Origin: Allobosea sp. OK403
Lineage (GTDB): Bacteria; Pseudomonadota; Alphaproteobacteria; Rhizobiales; Beijerinckiaceae
Assembly: GCF_900113835.1 (NCBI RefSeq)
Contig: NZ_FOQV01000008.1
Span: forward strand, 186,001 to 250,000
Length of the DNA stretch: 64,000 bases
Reading direction: 5' to 3'
A model generated the notes under the pieces. It did not search any database and was not told the DNA's origin. It saw only the letters and a list, made by a program, of their open reading frames with translations. The translations under genes and the position numbers were made by a program. Shown in pieces: positions 37,191 to 47,776 of the stretch; position 1 is the first letter of the stretch; the number at the start of each line of letters is the position of its first letter.

Positions 37191-38423
37191 TCAGCGCCAG
37201 CGGCCGAAGGCGTCGGCCAGGGTCTGGCTGCCCGGGAAGCCTTTTTCGAAGGTCAGGATGCCGCGCTTGCCCGAGGCGAAGCGGATCGGCACGTCGATCC
37301 AGTTGCGGTTCAGAATCAGATCGAGATTGCGCTCGACCTCCACGGGCACGTTCGACAGGGCCGCGACGAAGAGGTTCTCGCCAAGCGCCGAGTTGATCGC
37401 CGACAAGGGCGCGCCGCGCTCGTTCTCGTCGGTCTTGAACTGCGGCACGCCGATCTCGCGGATGGTCTCCGGCGCCGTCGTGCCCGTATTGGTGAAGCGC
37501 AGGCCGATGATGTGCGAGGCCGGAAAGGCCGTATCGGTATTGCGGCGGATGGTGAAATCTAGCGCCATGCCGGCCTCCGGCACCTCGATCGTGGCGCGCA
37601 CGATCGTCTCGACCGGCCGGCCGGGCCCGGCGCTCTCGCTGTCCAGCCGCCAGAAGACGCGGCCGTTCACGGCGCGCGGCTGCTGCGGGCTCTCGGGGAC
37701 CTCGGTGTAGAGGATGGCGCGCTGCGCGACGGTGATCTCGCTGCCCTGCTGCGCGGGTGCGCCGGTGGTGCCGTTCGGCCGGGTCTGCGGCGGTGCTCCG
37801 GCGTCGCCGACGCGGTCGTTCAGCTTGCCCGCAGCGTCGGGCTGCGTTGGCTGGGCCGGCGTCTCGACATGGCTGCGCGCCGTGTTCTCGGGCGGCCTGA
37901 TCTTATTGACGTAATAGGCGGCGGCTGCGATCGCCGCGACTGCAATGGCGACGCCGCCGCCGACGATGGCGGTGCGGACATGGCCGGGATTGACGCGGCG
38001 TTCACGCCGGGGCGCGACGCGGGGGCGGATCGTCTGCTGCTCGGCGGCTTCCGGCCGCGGATCCTCGAAGCGCCCGTCATCCTGGGTTTGCTCAGGCTCC
38101 GGTTCCGCTTGCGCGATGGCGGCCGGAGGCGTCGTGACCTCCCTGCGGGCCGGTTCGGGCGTGACGGCGGGGCGGAAGACCGGCCCGGCCTGGGCCGGCG
38201 GCTGCGCTGGACCCTCGCCGTAATCGGCCTCGATCTTCGCCACGGCCTCGTCGAGCGAGAGCCGCTCGCGCATGATCTCGGCTTCGCCGAGCGGTGGGTC
38301 AAGGCTGCGCAACTGCGCGACGAGCGCGGTCCTGGCGCGGTCATAGACGGCCCGCCGCGCCGCAGACGACTTGTCGGGCAACCCAGCGATCGCACGTGCC
38401 AGGATGGGATAGAAATCGGCCAT
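37191..38423 (-). CDS. Hypothetical membrane-anchored protein of Hyphomicrobiales
   Basis: 410 residues from ATG 38423. The N-terminus MADFYPILARAIAGLPDKSSAARRAVYDRARTALVAQLRSLDPPL is a helical cytoplasmic domain, then a Pro/Gln/Glu-rich linker, then one membrane helix (about 150-172, AIVGGGVAIAVAAIAAAAYYV), then a periplasmic beta-rich domain ending in FPGSQTLADAFGRWR. Its neighbour is purA. The function is unknown to me. Confidence 0.88.
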   Translation of the reverse strand: MADFYPILARAIAGLPDKSSAARRAVYDRARTALVAQLRSLDPPLGEAEIMRERLSLDEAVAKIEADYGEGPAQPPAQAGPVFRPAVTPEPARREVTTPPAAIAQAEPEPEQTQDDGRFEDPRPEAAEQQTIRPRVAPRRERRVNPGHVRTAIVGGGVAIAVAAIAAAAYYVNKIRPPENTARSHVETPAQPTQPDAAGKLNDRVGDAGAPPQTRPNGTTGAPAQQGSEITVAQRAILYTEVPESPQQPRAVNGRVFWRLDSESAGPGRPVETIVRATIEVPEAGMALDFTIRRNTDTAFPASHIIGLRFTNTGTTAPETIREIGVPQFKTDENERGAPLSAINSALGENLFVAALSNVPVEVERNLDLILNRNWIDVPIRFASGKRGILTFEKGFPGSQTLADAFGRWR

Positions 38424-38454
38424 TGGCCTCACTTGTCGATGTTGGCTGGTCCCG

Positions 38455-39747
<1,293 letters not shown>

Positions 39748-39802
39748 GGTCCAGGTGTCCTGCTGTCTTGCCTGTTTGATCCCACGCAAGCGCCGCGCAC
39801 AT

Positions 39803-39830
39803 GAAAAACCCCGGCGCAAGACCGGGGTTT
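39803..39830 (-). terminator. Rho-independent hairpin 56 bases upstream of purA
   Basis: AAACCCCGG (39806-39814) with CCGGGGTTT (39822-39830), 7-base loop. On the minus strand it ends in TTTTTC. It lies between the AraC gene stop (39961) and purA (39747), both minus, so it either terminates the AraC transcript or attenuates purA. Confidence 0.7.
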
Positions 39831-39960
39831 GTAAGGCAGGTTCTTGCAGGCCCTCATGAGGCAACACTGCGGCGAGGTCAAGGCTGTGCATATCCGACGT
39901 CGCCAGCGTCGGGGTTCGTGGCGGTGTCAGGCGCCCGGGTAACACAGGTTCCGGGGTCGC

Positions 39961-40782
39961 TCAGCCCGGCAGCGAACGGCGCATATAGGTGCGCGGCGGG
40001 GTTCCCAGGCGGCGCGTGAACATCGTGGTGAAGGCGGCGACGTTGTCATAGCCCGCCAGCATGGCGATCTGCGTCACCGGAGCGCCGGCGGCGAGCTTCG
40101 GCAGGCATGCGAACAGGCAGGCCTGCTGGCGCCACGCCGCGAAGCTGAGGCCGGTTTCGCGCAGGAAGAAGCGCGTGAAGGTGCGCCGGCTCATCGCCAG
40201 CCTGTGCGCCCATTGGTCGAGACGCAGATGGGCCGAGGGCGCTTCCATGAAGGCTCGGCACAGCGCCGAGAGCCGGGCGTCGCTGGGGAAGGGCAGGCCG
40301 AGCGGCCGGGGCGCCAGGGTCGTGACCTCCTCGGCGAGCAGGTCGAGCACCAGTTGCGATTTGCGGCCCTCCACCCCGACATCATGCAGGCGAATCGCCT
40401 CGATGATCAGGCTGCGCACGAGCTGCGTGACCGCGAGCACCTGCAGGAAACGCTTGGCGAGCGCATCGTCGCCGGGCAGCAGATAAACCGAGCGCATGCT
40501 GACATCGCTCATCATCTCGACAGAATGCTCGAGGCGAGGCGGGATCAGCAAGGCGTGGCCGGGCGGGATCATCCAGCAGCCGACCCCGGTCGCGACCAGC
40601 ACGACGCCGGAGAAGACGCATAGCAGCTGGATATGCCTGTGGCTGTGCGGCGGCACGGTGTAGCCGGCGGGATCGTCCGAGCGATGCACGATCACGCTGC
40701 TGTCGGCATGGAAGATCTTGCCGACACTGTGCCGGTGGCTCTCGTCGAGCGCGGCGACCGTCGGCGCCGGCAGCTTTGTCAT
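39961..40782 (-). CDS. AraC-family transcriptional regulator
   Basis: 273 residues from ATG 40782. N-terminal cupin-like sensing domain (about 25-110: PPHSHRHIQLLCVFSGVVLVATGVGCWMIPPGHALLIPPRLEHSVEM), then two helix-turn-helix units (DQWAHRLAMSRRTFTRFFLRETGLSFAAWRQQACL and PVTQIAMLAGYDNVAAFTTMFTRRLGTPPRTYMRR). Divergent from an Fsr-like MFS pump whose gene is its probable target. Confidence 0.94.
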   Translation of the reverse strand: MTKLPAPTVAALDESHRHSVGKIFHADSSVIVHRSDDPAGYTVPPHSHRHIQLLCVFSGVVLVATGVGCWMIPPGHALLIPPRLEHSVEMMSDVSMRSVYLLPGDDALAKRFLQVLAVTQLVRSLIIEAIRLHDVGVEGRKSQLVLDLLAEEVTTLAPRPLGLPFPSDARLSALCRAFMEAPSAHLRLDQWAHRLAMSRRTFTRFFLRETGLSFAAWRQQACLFACLPKLAAGAPVTQIAMLAGYDNVAAFTTMFTRRLGTPPRTYMRRSLPG

Positions 40783-40913
40783 ATCTTTAGCTTCGTCATA
40801 TCTTGGCCCAATCACGAAAGTTTTTGACCAAAACACGAATGAAGGTCAGGGGCAAGACTTGTAGAAGGAGCCCGGCATGGCGCGCCGAATGGCGGCGCGA
40901 AAGAGGTTTCGAG

Positions 40914-42113
40914 ATGGTTGCGGCATTTCCGGGGGCACAGCCCCGCATCGAGAAGACGACGACGTCGATCCTGCTGGCGGTGAGCTTCTGTCATCTGCTC
41001 AACGACCTGATGCAGTCGCTGCTCGCTTCGCTATACCCGCTGTTCAAGGCGAATTACGCGCTCGATTTCGTCCAGATCGGGCTTCTGACCATGGCCTTCC
41101 AGGTCACCGCATCGCTGCTGCAGCCTCTCGTCGGCATGGCGACCGACCGCTGGCCGATGCCCTATTCCCTGCCTGCCGGCATGGGCTCGACCTTTCTCGG
41201 GCTGATCCTGCTCGGCAATGCCGGCAATTTCGCGCTGCTGGTGCTGGCGGCCTGCCTGATCGGGCTCGGCTCGGCGATCTTCCATCCGGAAGCGTCGCGG
41301 GTGGCCCGGTTGGGTTCCGGCGGCCGGCACGGGCTGGCGCAATCGCTCTTCCAGGTCGGTGGCAATATGGGCTCGGCGATGGGGCCGCTGCTGGCCGCCT
41401 TCATCGTCCTGCCTTTCGGCCAGGGCAGCGTCGCCTGGCTCTCGGGCGTCGCGATGCTGGGGGGCGTCGTGCTCTGGCGCGTCGGGGCGTGGTATGCGGC
41501 TCATCGCAAGCAGAATGCGGGCAGGCCCGCTGCAAGCCGCGCCTTGCCGCTGCCGCAGGGGCGGGTCGCTCTTGCCTTTGGCATCCTCGTGCTGCTGACC
41601 GCGACGAAGAACGTCTATATGGCCAGCATCTCCAGCTATTTCACCTTCTACGTCATCGACCAGTTCGGGCTCGGTGTGCGCGAGGCGCAGCTCATGCTGT
41701 TCCTGTTCCTGGCTGCAGCTGCGGCGGGGACCTTCCTCGGCGGGCCGATCGGCGACAAGATGGGCGCGCGCTTCGTGATCTGGTTCTCGATCCTGGGCGT
41801 CATCCCCTTCGCCCTGCTGCTGCCTTACGCCAACCTGTTCTGGACGGGTGTGCTCAGCGTGGTCATCGGGCTGATCTTCGCCTCGGCCTTCTCGGCCATC
41901 GTAGTGTTCGCGCAGGAGCTGGTGCCGGGGCGCGTCGGGCTGATCGCCGGCGTGTTCTTCGGCTTCGCTTTCGGGGCCGGCGGGCTGGGAGCGGCGCTGC
42001 TCGGCAACTTCGCCGATATGCATGGCATCGCCTTCGTCTACCGCATCTGCTCCTACCTGCCGCTGCTGGGGCTGCTCACCATCTTGCTGCCGCGCCTTCC
42101 GCGTGCTGGCTAG
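40914..42113 (+). CDS. MFS transporter, Fsr-like, AraC-controlled
   Basis: 399 residues from ATG 40914 (AGAGG site upstream). LLAVSFCHLLNDLMQSLLASLYPLFKANYALDFVQIGLLTMAFQVTASLLQPLVGMATDRWP and GLGSAIFHPEASRVAR match the Fsr subfamily and align with the paralogue at 21643-22851 from end to end. Twelve hydrophobic segments. Divergent from the AraC regulator across 131 bases, implying effector-induced efflux. Confidence 0.92.
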   Translation: MVAAFPGAQPRIEKTTTSILLAVSFCHLLNDLMQSLLASLYPLFKANYALDFVQIGLLTMAFQVTASLLQPLVGMATDRWPMPYSLPAGMGSTFLGLILLGNAGNFALLVLAACLIGLGSAIFHPEASRVARLGSGGRHGLAQSLFQVGGNMGSAMGPLLAAFIVLPFGQGSVAWLSGVAMLGGVVLWRVGAWYAAHRKQNAGRPAASRALPLPQGRVALAFGILVLLTATKNVYMASISSYFTFYVIDQFGLGVREAQLMLFLFLAAAAAGTFLGGPIGDKMGARFVIWFSILGVIPFALLLPYANLFWTGVLSVVIGLIFASAFSAIVVFAQELVPGRVGLIAGVFFGFAFGAGGLGAALLGNFADMHGIAFVYRICSYLPLLGLLTILLPRLPRAG

Positions 42114-42182
42114 GGGGCTGATCGCTCCGGCTGCAGGGGAGGGTGTCATCCGCAGCGGTTGCGGCTGGGCAGGTGGCTCGCA

Positions 42183-42307
42183 AGAGCAGGATGCGAAAAA
42201 GCGGGAACCGGCTTTTCGCATTGATCCTGCTCTCGCTCTAGGATGAGAGACGAATTCAGATCTCAGATGGGATCACTTCGTGGTTCCATCTGAGATCATC
42301 CGGCTCT
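42183..42307. repeat. Composite two-hairpin dispersed repeat, copy 2 (reverse orientation)
   Basis: First hairpin 42183-42233, from AGAGCAGGATGCG to ATCCTGCTCT around a GGGAACCGG core; second hairpin from GAGAGACGAATTCAG to ATCATCCGGCTCT at 42307. Same two units as at 15897-16022, in inverted order and orientation. Confidence 0.8.
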
Positions 42308-42344
42308 ATGCCGGCAGCTCTCTCCAGCCGACCGGTGCTCCTGC

Positions 42345-42923
42345 ATGAAGACGCTCGCCATCTCGACCCTGACGATCTGCGGCATCGACGAATTGCCGGC
42401 GCAGAGCGAGCGCCGCGTCACCCATGTCCTTTCCCTGCTCGACCCGGGCCTGGCGGAGCTCGATGCCTTCGGCGCCTATGGCGAGCACCACCGCGTCACC
42501 CTGCGCTTCCACGATATTCTCGGTCCCTCGCAGGGCTATACCCATCCGCAGCCGAAGCATGTCGAGGCGATCCTGGGCTTTGGCGAGAGCCTGCGGGAGG
42601 GCGTGGCCGGCCGCGTCGAGGGCCATCTCCTGGTGCATTGCCATATGGGCATTTCGCGCTCGACCGCCGCGATGCTGGCGCTGATGGCGCAAAACGACAG
42701 CGAGGCGAGCGAGGACGAATTGTTCGACCGCCTGCGCAGGGTGCGTCCGCAAGCCTGGCCGAACTCGGTGATGATCGGCTTTGCCGACGAGCAGCTCGAC
42801 CGTGGCGGGCGCTTGGTCGAAGCGCTGCGCCGTCATTACGGCCACCAGCTCAAGGTTCAGCCGCAATATCAGGACTGGATGACCCGGCTTGGCCGGCAGA
42901 GCGAGCTCGACATGGCGCTGTGA
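42345..42923 (+). CDS. Protein-tyrosine phosphatase-like, dual-specificity fold
   Basis: 192 residues with the CX5R signature HCHMGISRS (Cys-x5-Arg), preceded by FHDIL and followed by TAAMLALMAQ. The general acid Asp may be in RFHDILG. This matches small DSP-like phosphatases. The substrate is unknown. Follows the composite repeat by 38 bases. Confidence 0.9.
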   Translation: MKTLAISTLTICGIDELPAQSERRVTHVLSLLDPGLAELDAFGAYGEHHRVTLRFHDILGPSQGYTHPQPKHVEAILGFGESLREGVAGRVEGHLLVHCHMGISRSTAAMLALMAQNDSEASEDELFDRLRRVRPQAWPNSVMIGFADEQLDRGGRLVEALRRHYGHQLKVQPQYQDWMTRLGRQSELDMAL

Positions 42924-42950
42924 GCGCCGGTCTGCATCGGAACCTCGCTG

Positions 42951-43085
42951 TCATTCCGGGGCAGGCCGCAGGCCTGAGCCCGGAACCGATGCGCCTTGTC
43001 GCCCGAACTCAACTGTCCGGTCGCTTTTCTGAGCCCGTGTCGGTTCTGGGTTCCGGGCTCTTCGCTGCGCGAAGCCCCGGAATGA
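42951..43085. repeat. Long inverted repeat in the phosphatase/DUF4139 gap
   Basis: Outer arms TCATTCCGGGGC (42951-42962) and GCCCCGGAATGA (43074-43085). Inner arms GAGCCCGGAACC (near 42975) and GGTTCCGGGCTC (near 43049). It lies between two convergent genes, so a bidirectional terminator or protected 3' end is likely. Confidence 0.6.
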
Positions 43086-43119
43086 CGGGGGGGCGAGCTA
43101 AAGGTAGTAACCGTCCAGC

Positions 43120-44841
43120 TCAGCGCATCAGGCGCGGCTCGGCGATGTCCTGCGGCCGGTAGGTCAGTTCGCGGTCGCCGGGCCATTTGATCCGGTAGGC
43201 GAGCTTGATCTCCTTCTCGGTCGCGGGCGCGAGGTCGAAGGTCCAGGCCTGGATGCCGCGCTTGTCACCGACCTGTTTTTCGGTCGGCGGGGTGGTCTGC
43301 GGCAAGGTCTCGATGGTGATGGCGCTGCTCTCGGAGAAGGGCACGCGCTCGGTCACCGTGACCTTCACCGGCTGGGCGTGCAGGCTCTTCACCACGGTAC
43401 GGAACTCGCGCAGATCGGTGCGGCTCTGGCCGAGCCAGGTCGGGTCGTTCTCGCGCCGCCTGACCGGCGCACGCGTTACCTTGAGCTTGTCGTCGGCGCC
43501 GAAGCCGAGCTCGACCTTGTCGCCGGAGGCGACGAGGCCAATCCGGCCCTTGCCGATATAGCCGCCGTCGCGATGCAGGAAGACCTCGCCCGGCAGCAAC
43601 GGGGCTTCGTCCTCATGGGTGAAGGCGGCTTCGAGATAGGCTTTCTCCTCCAGCTCCGGCGTCGTCCGCGCGCTCAGATTCGGGCTGACCTTGCTCTGGC
43701 TCAGCAGGACGGCCTTGGACGAGCCGTCCTGCGGAACCGTGATCCGGCCGGGCACCTGGAAGCTCGCCTGATAAGCGCCGGCCTCGATCGTCGAGGCCGC
43801 GATGGTCGCTGGCTGCGCGACGCGGCCCTCCGGCGCTTGCGTCGCATCCTCGGCGAAGCCGCGTGGCGCCGGCGCACGGGCAATGGCGGGAGCAGCGGCG
43901 CGTTCCTTCGCCTGTCTGTTGGCCTGCTCCATGGCGCGTTCGCGAGCCTGATAGATTTCTTGCGGGTCGAAGAACATCACCTGCATCGGGGCGAGATCGG
44001 GCGCGCGCGTGCCGCCGGCCGAGCGGGTCGTCGAGAGGGTGACGGCGACATCGGCCCAGTCCTCGCCGCTGCGCTGGCGCAACTCGGCGCGGCGCATGAA
44101 ATTGATCTCGGGCTTGGCACCGGCGCTGCCGGTGGCGAGCCTGGCCTCGTAGAGCGGTGTCCAATTCGCCCCGGCGACGCGATAGCTCACCGTGAACTCG
44201 GCCGCGACGGGGGCAGGGGCCTCGACGGCGATGGCGACGTCGCGCTTGGGCGCGCCGGGGCGGCCCGTCTGCGGGCGGGCGCGTTCGAGGGCTGCAATCT
44301 CGCTTTCGATCTCGGCGGCGCGGCCGCGCACAGTCCTGAGCTCGGCATTGACCTTGACCAGCGCGGTGCCGATCGCATCGAAGATCGCCGGCCAGTCGGC
44401 GACCGGCAGCGCCTTGCCGTCGGGGCCGAGCTTGTCGGGGCCGGTCTGCGCAAAACGTTCGATCGTGCCGCGCTTGGCCTCGATGGCGCCAGCCTGGCCG
44501 TCGAGCACCTCCTTCTCGTCGCGCAGGCTCTTGAGCTTGGCCTCGATCACGCTGTCGAGCGGCTTGGCGTCGCCCGGGGTGAGGCGGACATCGACGGCGC
44601 CGATCGAGAAGGAGCCGTCGCCTTTACCCTCGACGCGGATCGAGGCCGGATCGATCGTCGCCGGGAGGCCGCGCAGGACGATCTGCGAGGCGCCCTGCAG
44701 CAGTTCGGCCCGGCCGAGACGGGTGATCACCGCGCCGTCGGGATAGACGGTAACGCGGTCGATCCGCGAGGCGAGGTCCATTTCGGCGGCGGCGGCAAAG
44801 CTCGGCGCGACGATCAAGGCAGCGGCCAGTCGGCTCATCAT
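43120..44841 (-). CDS. DUF4139 protein, MuiA-like secreted protein
   Basis: 573 residues from ATG 44841 with GGAGGGG nine bases upstream. Signal peptide (residues 1-20, LAAALIVAPSFAAAAEM), an N-terminal DUF4140 domain (ASRIDRVTVYPDGAVITRLGR...LRGLPATIDPASIRVEGKGD), a coiled coil around residues 80-160, and a C-terminal DUF4139 beta region (VSYRVAGANWTPLYEARL...WTFDLAPATEKEIKLAYRIKWPGDREL). Family function is poorly known (a mucoidy inhibitor-like role was proposed). Periplasmic or surface location. Confidence 0.9.
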   Translation of the reverse strand: MMSRLAAALIVAPSFAAAAEMDLASRIDRVTVYPDGAVITRLGRAELLQGASQIVLRGLPATIDPASIRVEGKGDGSFSIGAVDVRLTPGDAKPLDSVIEAKLKSLRDEKEVLDGQAGAIEAKRGTIERFAQTGPDKLGPDGKALPVADWPAIFDAIGTALVKVNAELRTVRGRAAEIESEIAALERARPQTGRPGAPKRDVAIAVEAPAPVAAEFTVSYRVAGANWTPLYEARLATGSAGAKPEINFMRRAELRQRSGEDWADVAVTLSTTRSAGGTRAPDLAPMQVMFFDPQEIYQARERAMEQANRQAKERAAAPAIARAPAPRGFAEDATQAPEGRVAQPATIAASTIEAGAYQASFQVPGRITVPQDGSSKAVLLSQSKVSPNLSARTTPELEEKAYLEAAFTHEDEAPLLPGEVFLHRDGGYIGKGRIGLVASGDKVELGFGADDKLKVTRAPVRRRENDPTWLGQSRTDLREFRTVVKSLHAQPVKVTVTERVPFSESSAITIETLPQTTPPTEKQVGDKRGIQAWTFDLAPATEKEIKLAYRIKWPGDRELTYRPQDIAEPRLMR

Positions 44842-45013
44842 AATGGTGTCCCCTCCCAAATCACGATGCCCGCGATAAAGCACGCCCGATTTCGACGTGG
44901 CAAAGGCGGAATTGGGCCGGACTGCGGAAGCGCGTGACGGAGTGCGCCACAGGTGTTGACGCGAGAGCGGCTGGCGCAGAGCCGTTCTCGATTGGAAGCG
45001 GCTAGCGTACGCC

Positions 45014-45898
45014 TCAAGCCCGCCCGCGTGCGCTCGCCTGCGGCTGGACGCGATGCTCCAGGAAATTGCGCAATTCGGTGACGCGCCGCCAGGGATCGAG
45101 CACCTCCTCGTCGAGGGCATGCGCCCAGGCAAGGTCGAAGCGCGTCGGCTCGGCGTCGAGGGCTGTGATCTCTTCCAGCCAGCCTTGCGCCGCCGCCTCG
45201 TCCTTGCGAAACCCTTCCGCGATCAGCAGCGGCGTCATCCGTCCCAGGATCGAGGCGACCTGCGCCAGCGGGAATTCGGGGTGGTACTGCACGCCCCAGA
45301 ACAGCCCGCCATCATGGGCGATCTCGCAGGCATGCACCGTGCTGTAGAGGTTGGAGGCGAGCACGGTCGCGCCCCCGGGCGGCTGGGCGATGGTGTCGAG
45401 ATGGATCGCGGGCGCGTCGAAGGCGGTGGGCCTGCCCGCGAGCAGCGGGTGGCCTTGCCCTGCTTGGGTCAGCGTGATCCTGCGGGCGAAGCCGATCTCG
45501 CGGCCCCTGGGATTGGCGATGACGGTTCCGCCGGCCGCGACCGTGCCGATCTGGATGCCCCAGCAGGAGCCGAAGCAGGGCGTGCCGCTGGCATAGATCG
45601 CCCGCATCAATTCGATCTGGCGGGTGACCGCCGGCTCGAGATTGTAGATGTGCAGCGAGGAGCCGGTCAGGAAGATGCCGTCATAGGATTGCAGGCCGCT
45701 GCCATCGGGCAGGTTGGCGCCTTCATCGGCCGGCAGGCAGATATCGGTGATGCTGCCCGGCGCGATGCGGCTGATCTCCTCGGCATAGGCGTCGGCGGGC
45801 GAGAGGTCGCGATAGCCCGCCGCATGGTTCTGGCGCTGCTCGCGCGTGTTGCCGTCGACGAAGAGCAGGCGGAGCGGGCGAGGCGAAATCTGCAGCAT
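45014..45898 (-). CDS. Class I glutamine amidotransferase-like protein
   Basis: 294 residues from ATG 45898. GATase1 triad: nucleophile Cys in FGSCWGIQIG, and His-Glu in WGVQYHPEFPL. The oxyanion strand is GIFLTGSSLHIYN. It resembles GMP-synthase-like or gamma-glutamyl-hydrolase-type stand-alone amidotransferases; a specific substrate cannot be named. Its C-terminal extension (TRFDLAWAHALDEEVLDPWRR) is helical. Confidence 0.9.
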   Translation of the reverse strand: MLQISPRPLRLLFVDGNTREQRQNHAAGYRDLSPADAYAEEISRIAPGSITDICLPADEGANLPDGSGLQSYDGIFLTGSSLHIYNLEPAVTRQIELMRAIYASGTPCFGSCWGIQIGTVAAGGTVIANPRGREIGFARRITLTQAGQGHPLLAGRPTAFDAPAIHLDTIAQPPGGATVLASNLYSTVHACEIAHDGGLFWGVQYHPEFPLAQVASILGRMTPLLIAEGFRKDEAAAQGWLEEITALDAEPTRFDLAWAHALDEEVLDPWRRVTELRNFLEHRVQPQASARGRA

Positions 45899-46060
45899 GA
45901 GCGGAGTCCAGGCCAGGAATGCGTGCCAAAAGAAAGCGTGCAAAGAGGTGGGTCGAGGGATGCGCGGGGCGACGGGCGGCCCTGCGCCTCATCTCATAGG
46001 ACGCAAGCCGCCTGCAAGGCTATTGCAAGTGCTCATTCCTGAGGCAGCCGGACGCCAGAC

Positions 46061-47029
46061 GTGACAGAAGCCGAGACCATGCCGGCCCATACCCCACTCG
46101 ACAAGACTCCCCTCAACGGGATCGTCAGCAAGACGCTGCCGCAGCGTCTCTGGGGCAATGCCTATCTTCTGCTCAGCCTGACCACGCTGATGTGGGCCGG
46201 CAATGCGGTGGCCAGCCGGCTCGCGGTCGGTCAGATCTCGCCGATGGGCCTGACCTCGCTGCGCTGGGTGTTCGTCTGCGCCATCCTGCCCTGGCTGATG
46301 CGGCGCGAGCTTGCCGCTTATTGGCCGGCGCTGAAGGCGCGCTGGGTCTTCGTCATCGCCATGGGGACGATGGGCTTCACCGCCTTCAATGCGCTGATGT
46401 ATCTCGCGGGCTATTCGACCACGGCGATCAATATCGGCATTCTCCAGGGCGCGATTCCGATCTTCGTCCTGGTCGGGGCCTTCTTGGCTCACCGCACCGC
46501 GATCGGCCCGCTGCAGGCGCTCGGCGTCTTCGTCACCCTGCTCGGCGTCATGGTCGTCGCCAGCCGCGGCGACTACCATGTGCTGACGCAGTTCGCCTTC
46601 TTTCCCGGCGATCTGCTGATGATCCTGGCGAGCTTTTTCTATGCCGGCTACACGGTCGCGATCCGCTCGCGCCCGGTCATGCCCCGCCTCGTCTTCTTCA
46701 CCGCGCTGGCGATCGTCGCCTGCCTCGCTTCGCTGCCGCTTTTCGGCGCCGAGATCGCCTTGGGGCATAGCTACTGGCCGACGCAGAAGGGCTGGCTCAT
46801 CCTCGCCTACGTGGTGATCTTCCCCTCGCTGATCTCGCAGATCTTCTTCCTGCGCGCGGTCGAACTGATCGGCCCCAGCCGCACCAGCGTCTTCGTCAAT
46901 CTGGTGCCGGTCTTCGCGCCGATCCTGGCGGTCTTCATCCTCGGCGAGCAATTGGCGCTCTATCACGGCCTGGCGCTGGCGCTCGTGCTCGGCGGCATCT
47001 TCATCGCCGAACGGCTGGGGAAGCGGTGA
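46061..47029 (+). CDS. DMT-superfamily (EamA) transporter
   Basis: 322 residues, ten membrane helices in two EamA domains: LWGNAYLLLSLTTLMWAGNAVASRLAVGQISPMGLTSLRW and the second half FPGDLLMILASFFYAGYTVAIRS...RTSVFVNLVPVFAPILAVFILGEQLALYH. Start at GTG 46061 or ATG 46079. Inner-membrane metabolite exporter of unknown substrate. Divergent from the glutamine amidotransferase. Confidence 0.93.
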   Translation: MTEAETMPAHTPLDKTPLNGIVSKTLPQRLWGNAYLLLSLTTLMWAGNAVASRLAVGQISPMGLTSLRWVFVCAILPWLMRRELAAYWPALKARWVFVIAMGTMGFTAFNALMYLAGYSTTAINIGILQGAIPIFVLVGAFLAHRTAIGPLQALGVFVTLLGVMVVASRGDYHVLTQFAFFPGDLLMILASFFYAGYTVAIRSRPVMPRLVFFTALAIVACLASLPLFGAEIALGHSYWPTQKGWLILAYVVIFPSLISQIFFLRAVELIGPSRTSVFVNLVPVFAPILAVFILGEQLALYHGLALALVLGGIFIAERLGKR

Positions 47030-47060
47030 GGCTCAGGGCGGCTTTAGAATGGCCGGCCAT

Positions 47061-47145
47061 CGTCATTGCGAGCGAAGCGAAGCAATCCAGGGGGCTCGCG
47101 CTACGTCTCCTGGATTGCTTCGTCGCGATGCTCCTCGCAATGACG
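47061..47145. repeat. Dispersed CATTGCGAG...CTCGCAATG inverted repeat
   Basis: Arms CGTCATTGCGAGCGAAGC-AAGCAATCCAG (47061-47090) and CTGGATTGCTTCG...CTCGCAATGACG (47110-47145). In translation it gives the ERSEAIQ-type peptide known from dispersed repeats in many proteobacteria. No gene within it. Confidence 0.8.
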
Positions 47146-47234
47146 GGAACGCCTCCGATCCGGCAGACAATCTGAACCCGCTCCAGTTGCTTGATCCCGG
47201 TAACGAGCAACCTTCAGAACCGAGAACCTGCCTC

Positions 47235-47597
47235 ATGACCATGATCTCGCAAGTCAGTTTGGTCGCCGGCTTGATGATCGTATCGATCTCCGGGGCCTCG
47301 GCGGCGCCGAGATATCTATCCTGCGAATTCGCGCAGCCTTCGGGCAAATCCCAGATTTTCAATTTTGCGCTCGATGCGTCCTCGGGAATGCTTGGAATCC
47401 ATGTTCCGAGCACCGGCAGTGAAAGACAGGTGAAGGCGGTCTTCGCCGCCAACACAGTCAGCGCGAATGAGGGCGCGGTCGCATGGGAGATCGACCCGTC
47501 CAAGCTGGTTGTCGTCCGCGACAAGCGGATGGTGGGGGAGAAGGATCGCGGCGTCTGCAAGCACATATCCGCCGGGGCAAGCGGTTTTGAGCAATAG
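47235..47597 (+). CDS. Small secreted protein, hypothetical
   Basis: 120 residues from ATG 47235. A signal peptide (MISQVSLVAGLMIVSISGASA, cleavage after ASA) is followed by about 95 residues with two cysteines (CEF and VCKH), likely a disulfide. A longer frame upstream is only the translated repeat at 47061-47145. Periplasmic, function unknown. Confidence 0.8.
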   Translation: MTMISQVSLVAGLMIVSISGASAAPRYLSCEFAQPSGKSQIFNFALDASSGMLGIHVPSTGSERQVKAVFAANTVSANEGAVAWEIDPSKLVVVRDKRMVGEKDRGVCKHISAGASGFEQ

Positions 47598-47776
47598 GGG
47601 CGGCGTGCTCGCAGAGCACCCCATGATATCCGCCCGGCCGGCCCCTCGACGAGCCGTTGTAGAACTCTAGACATTCGCGACAAGACGGGTGGCTGCGGTC
47701 GGCATGCCGCGAGAGCTCACGGCCGAATGAGACGCATTTTACCGGGCAAACCCGCTTTTACGAGGCAAGTCTCCTT

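Noticed and set aside
47049..47234. N-terminal extension of the small secreted protein gene
   Set aside because: The extra 62 codons are the translated ERSEAIQ repeat, and the signal peptide starts at the ATG 47235.
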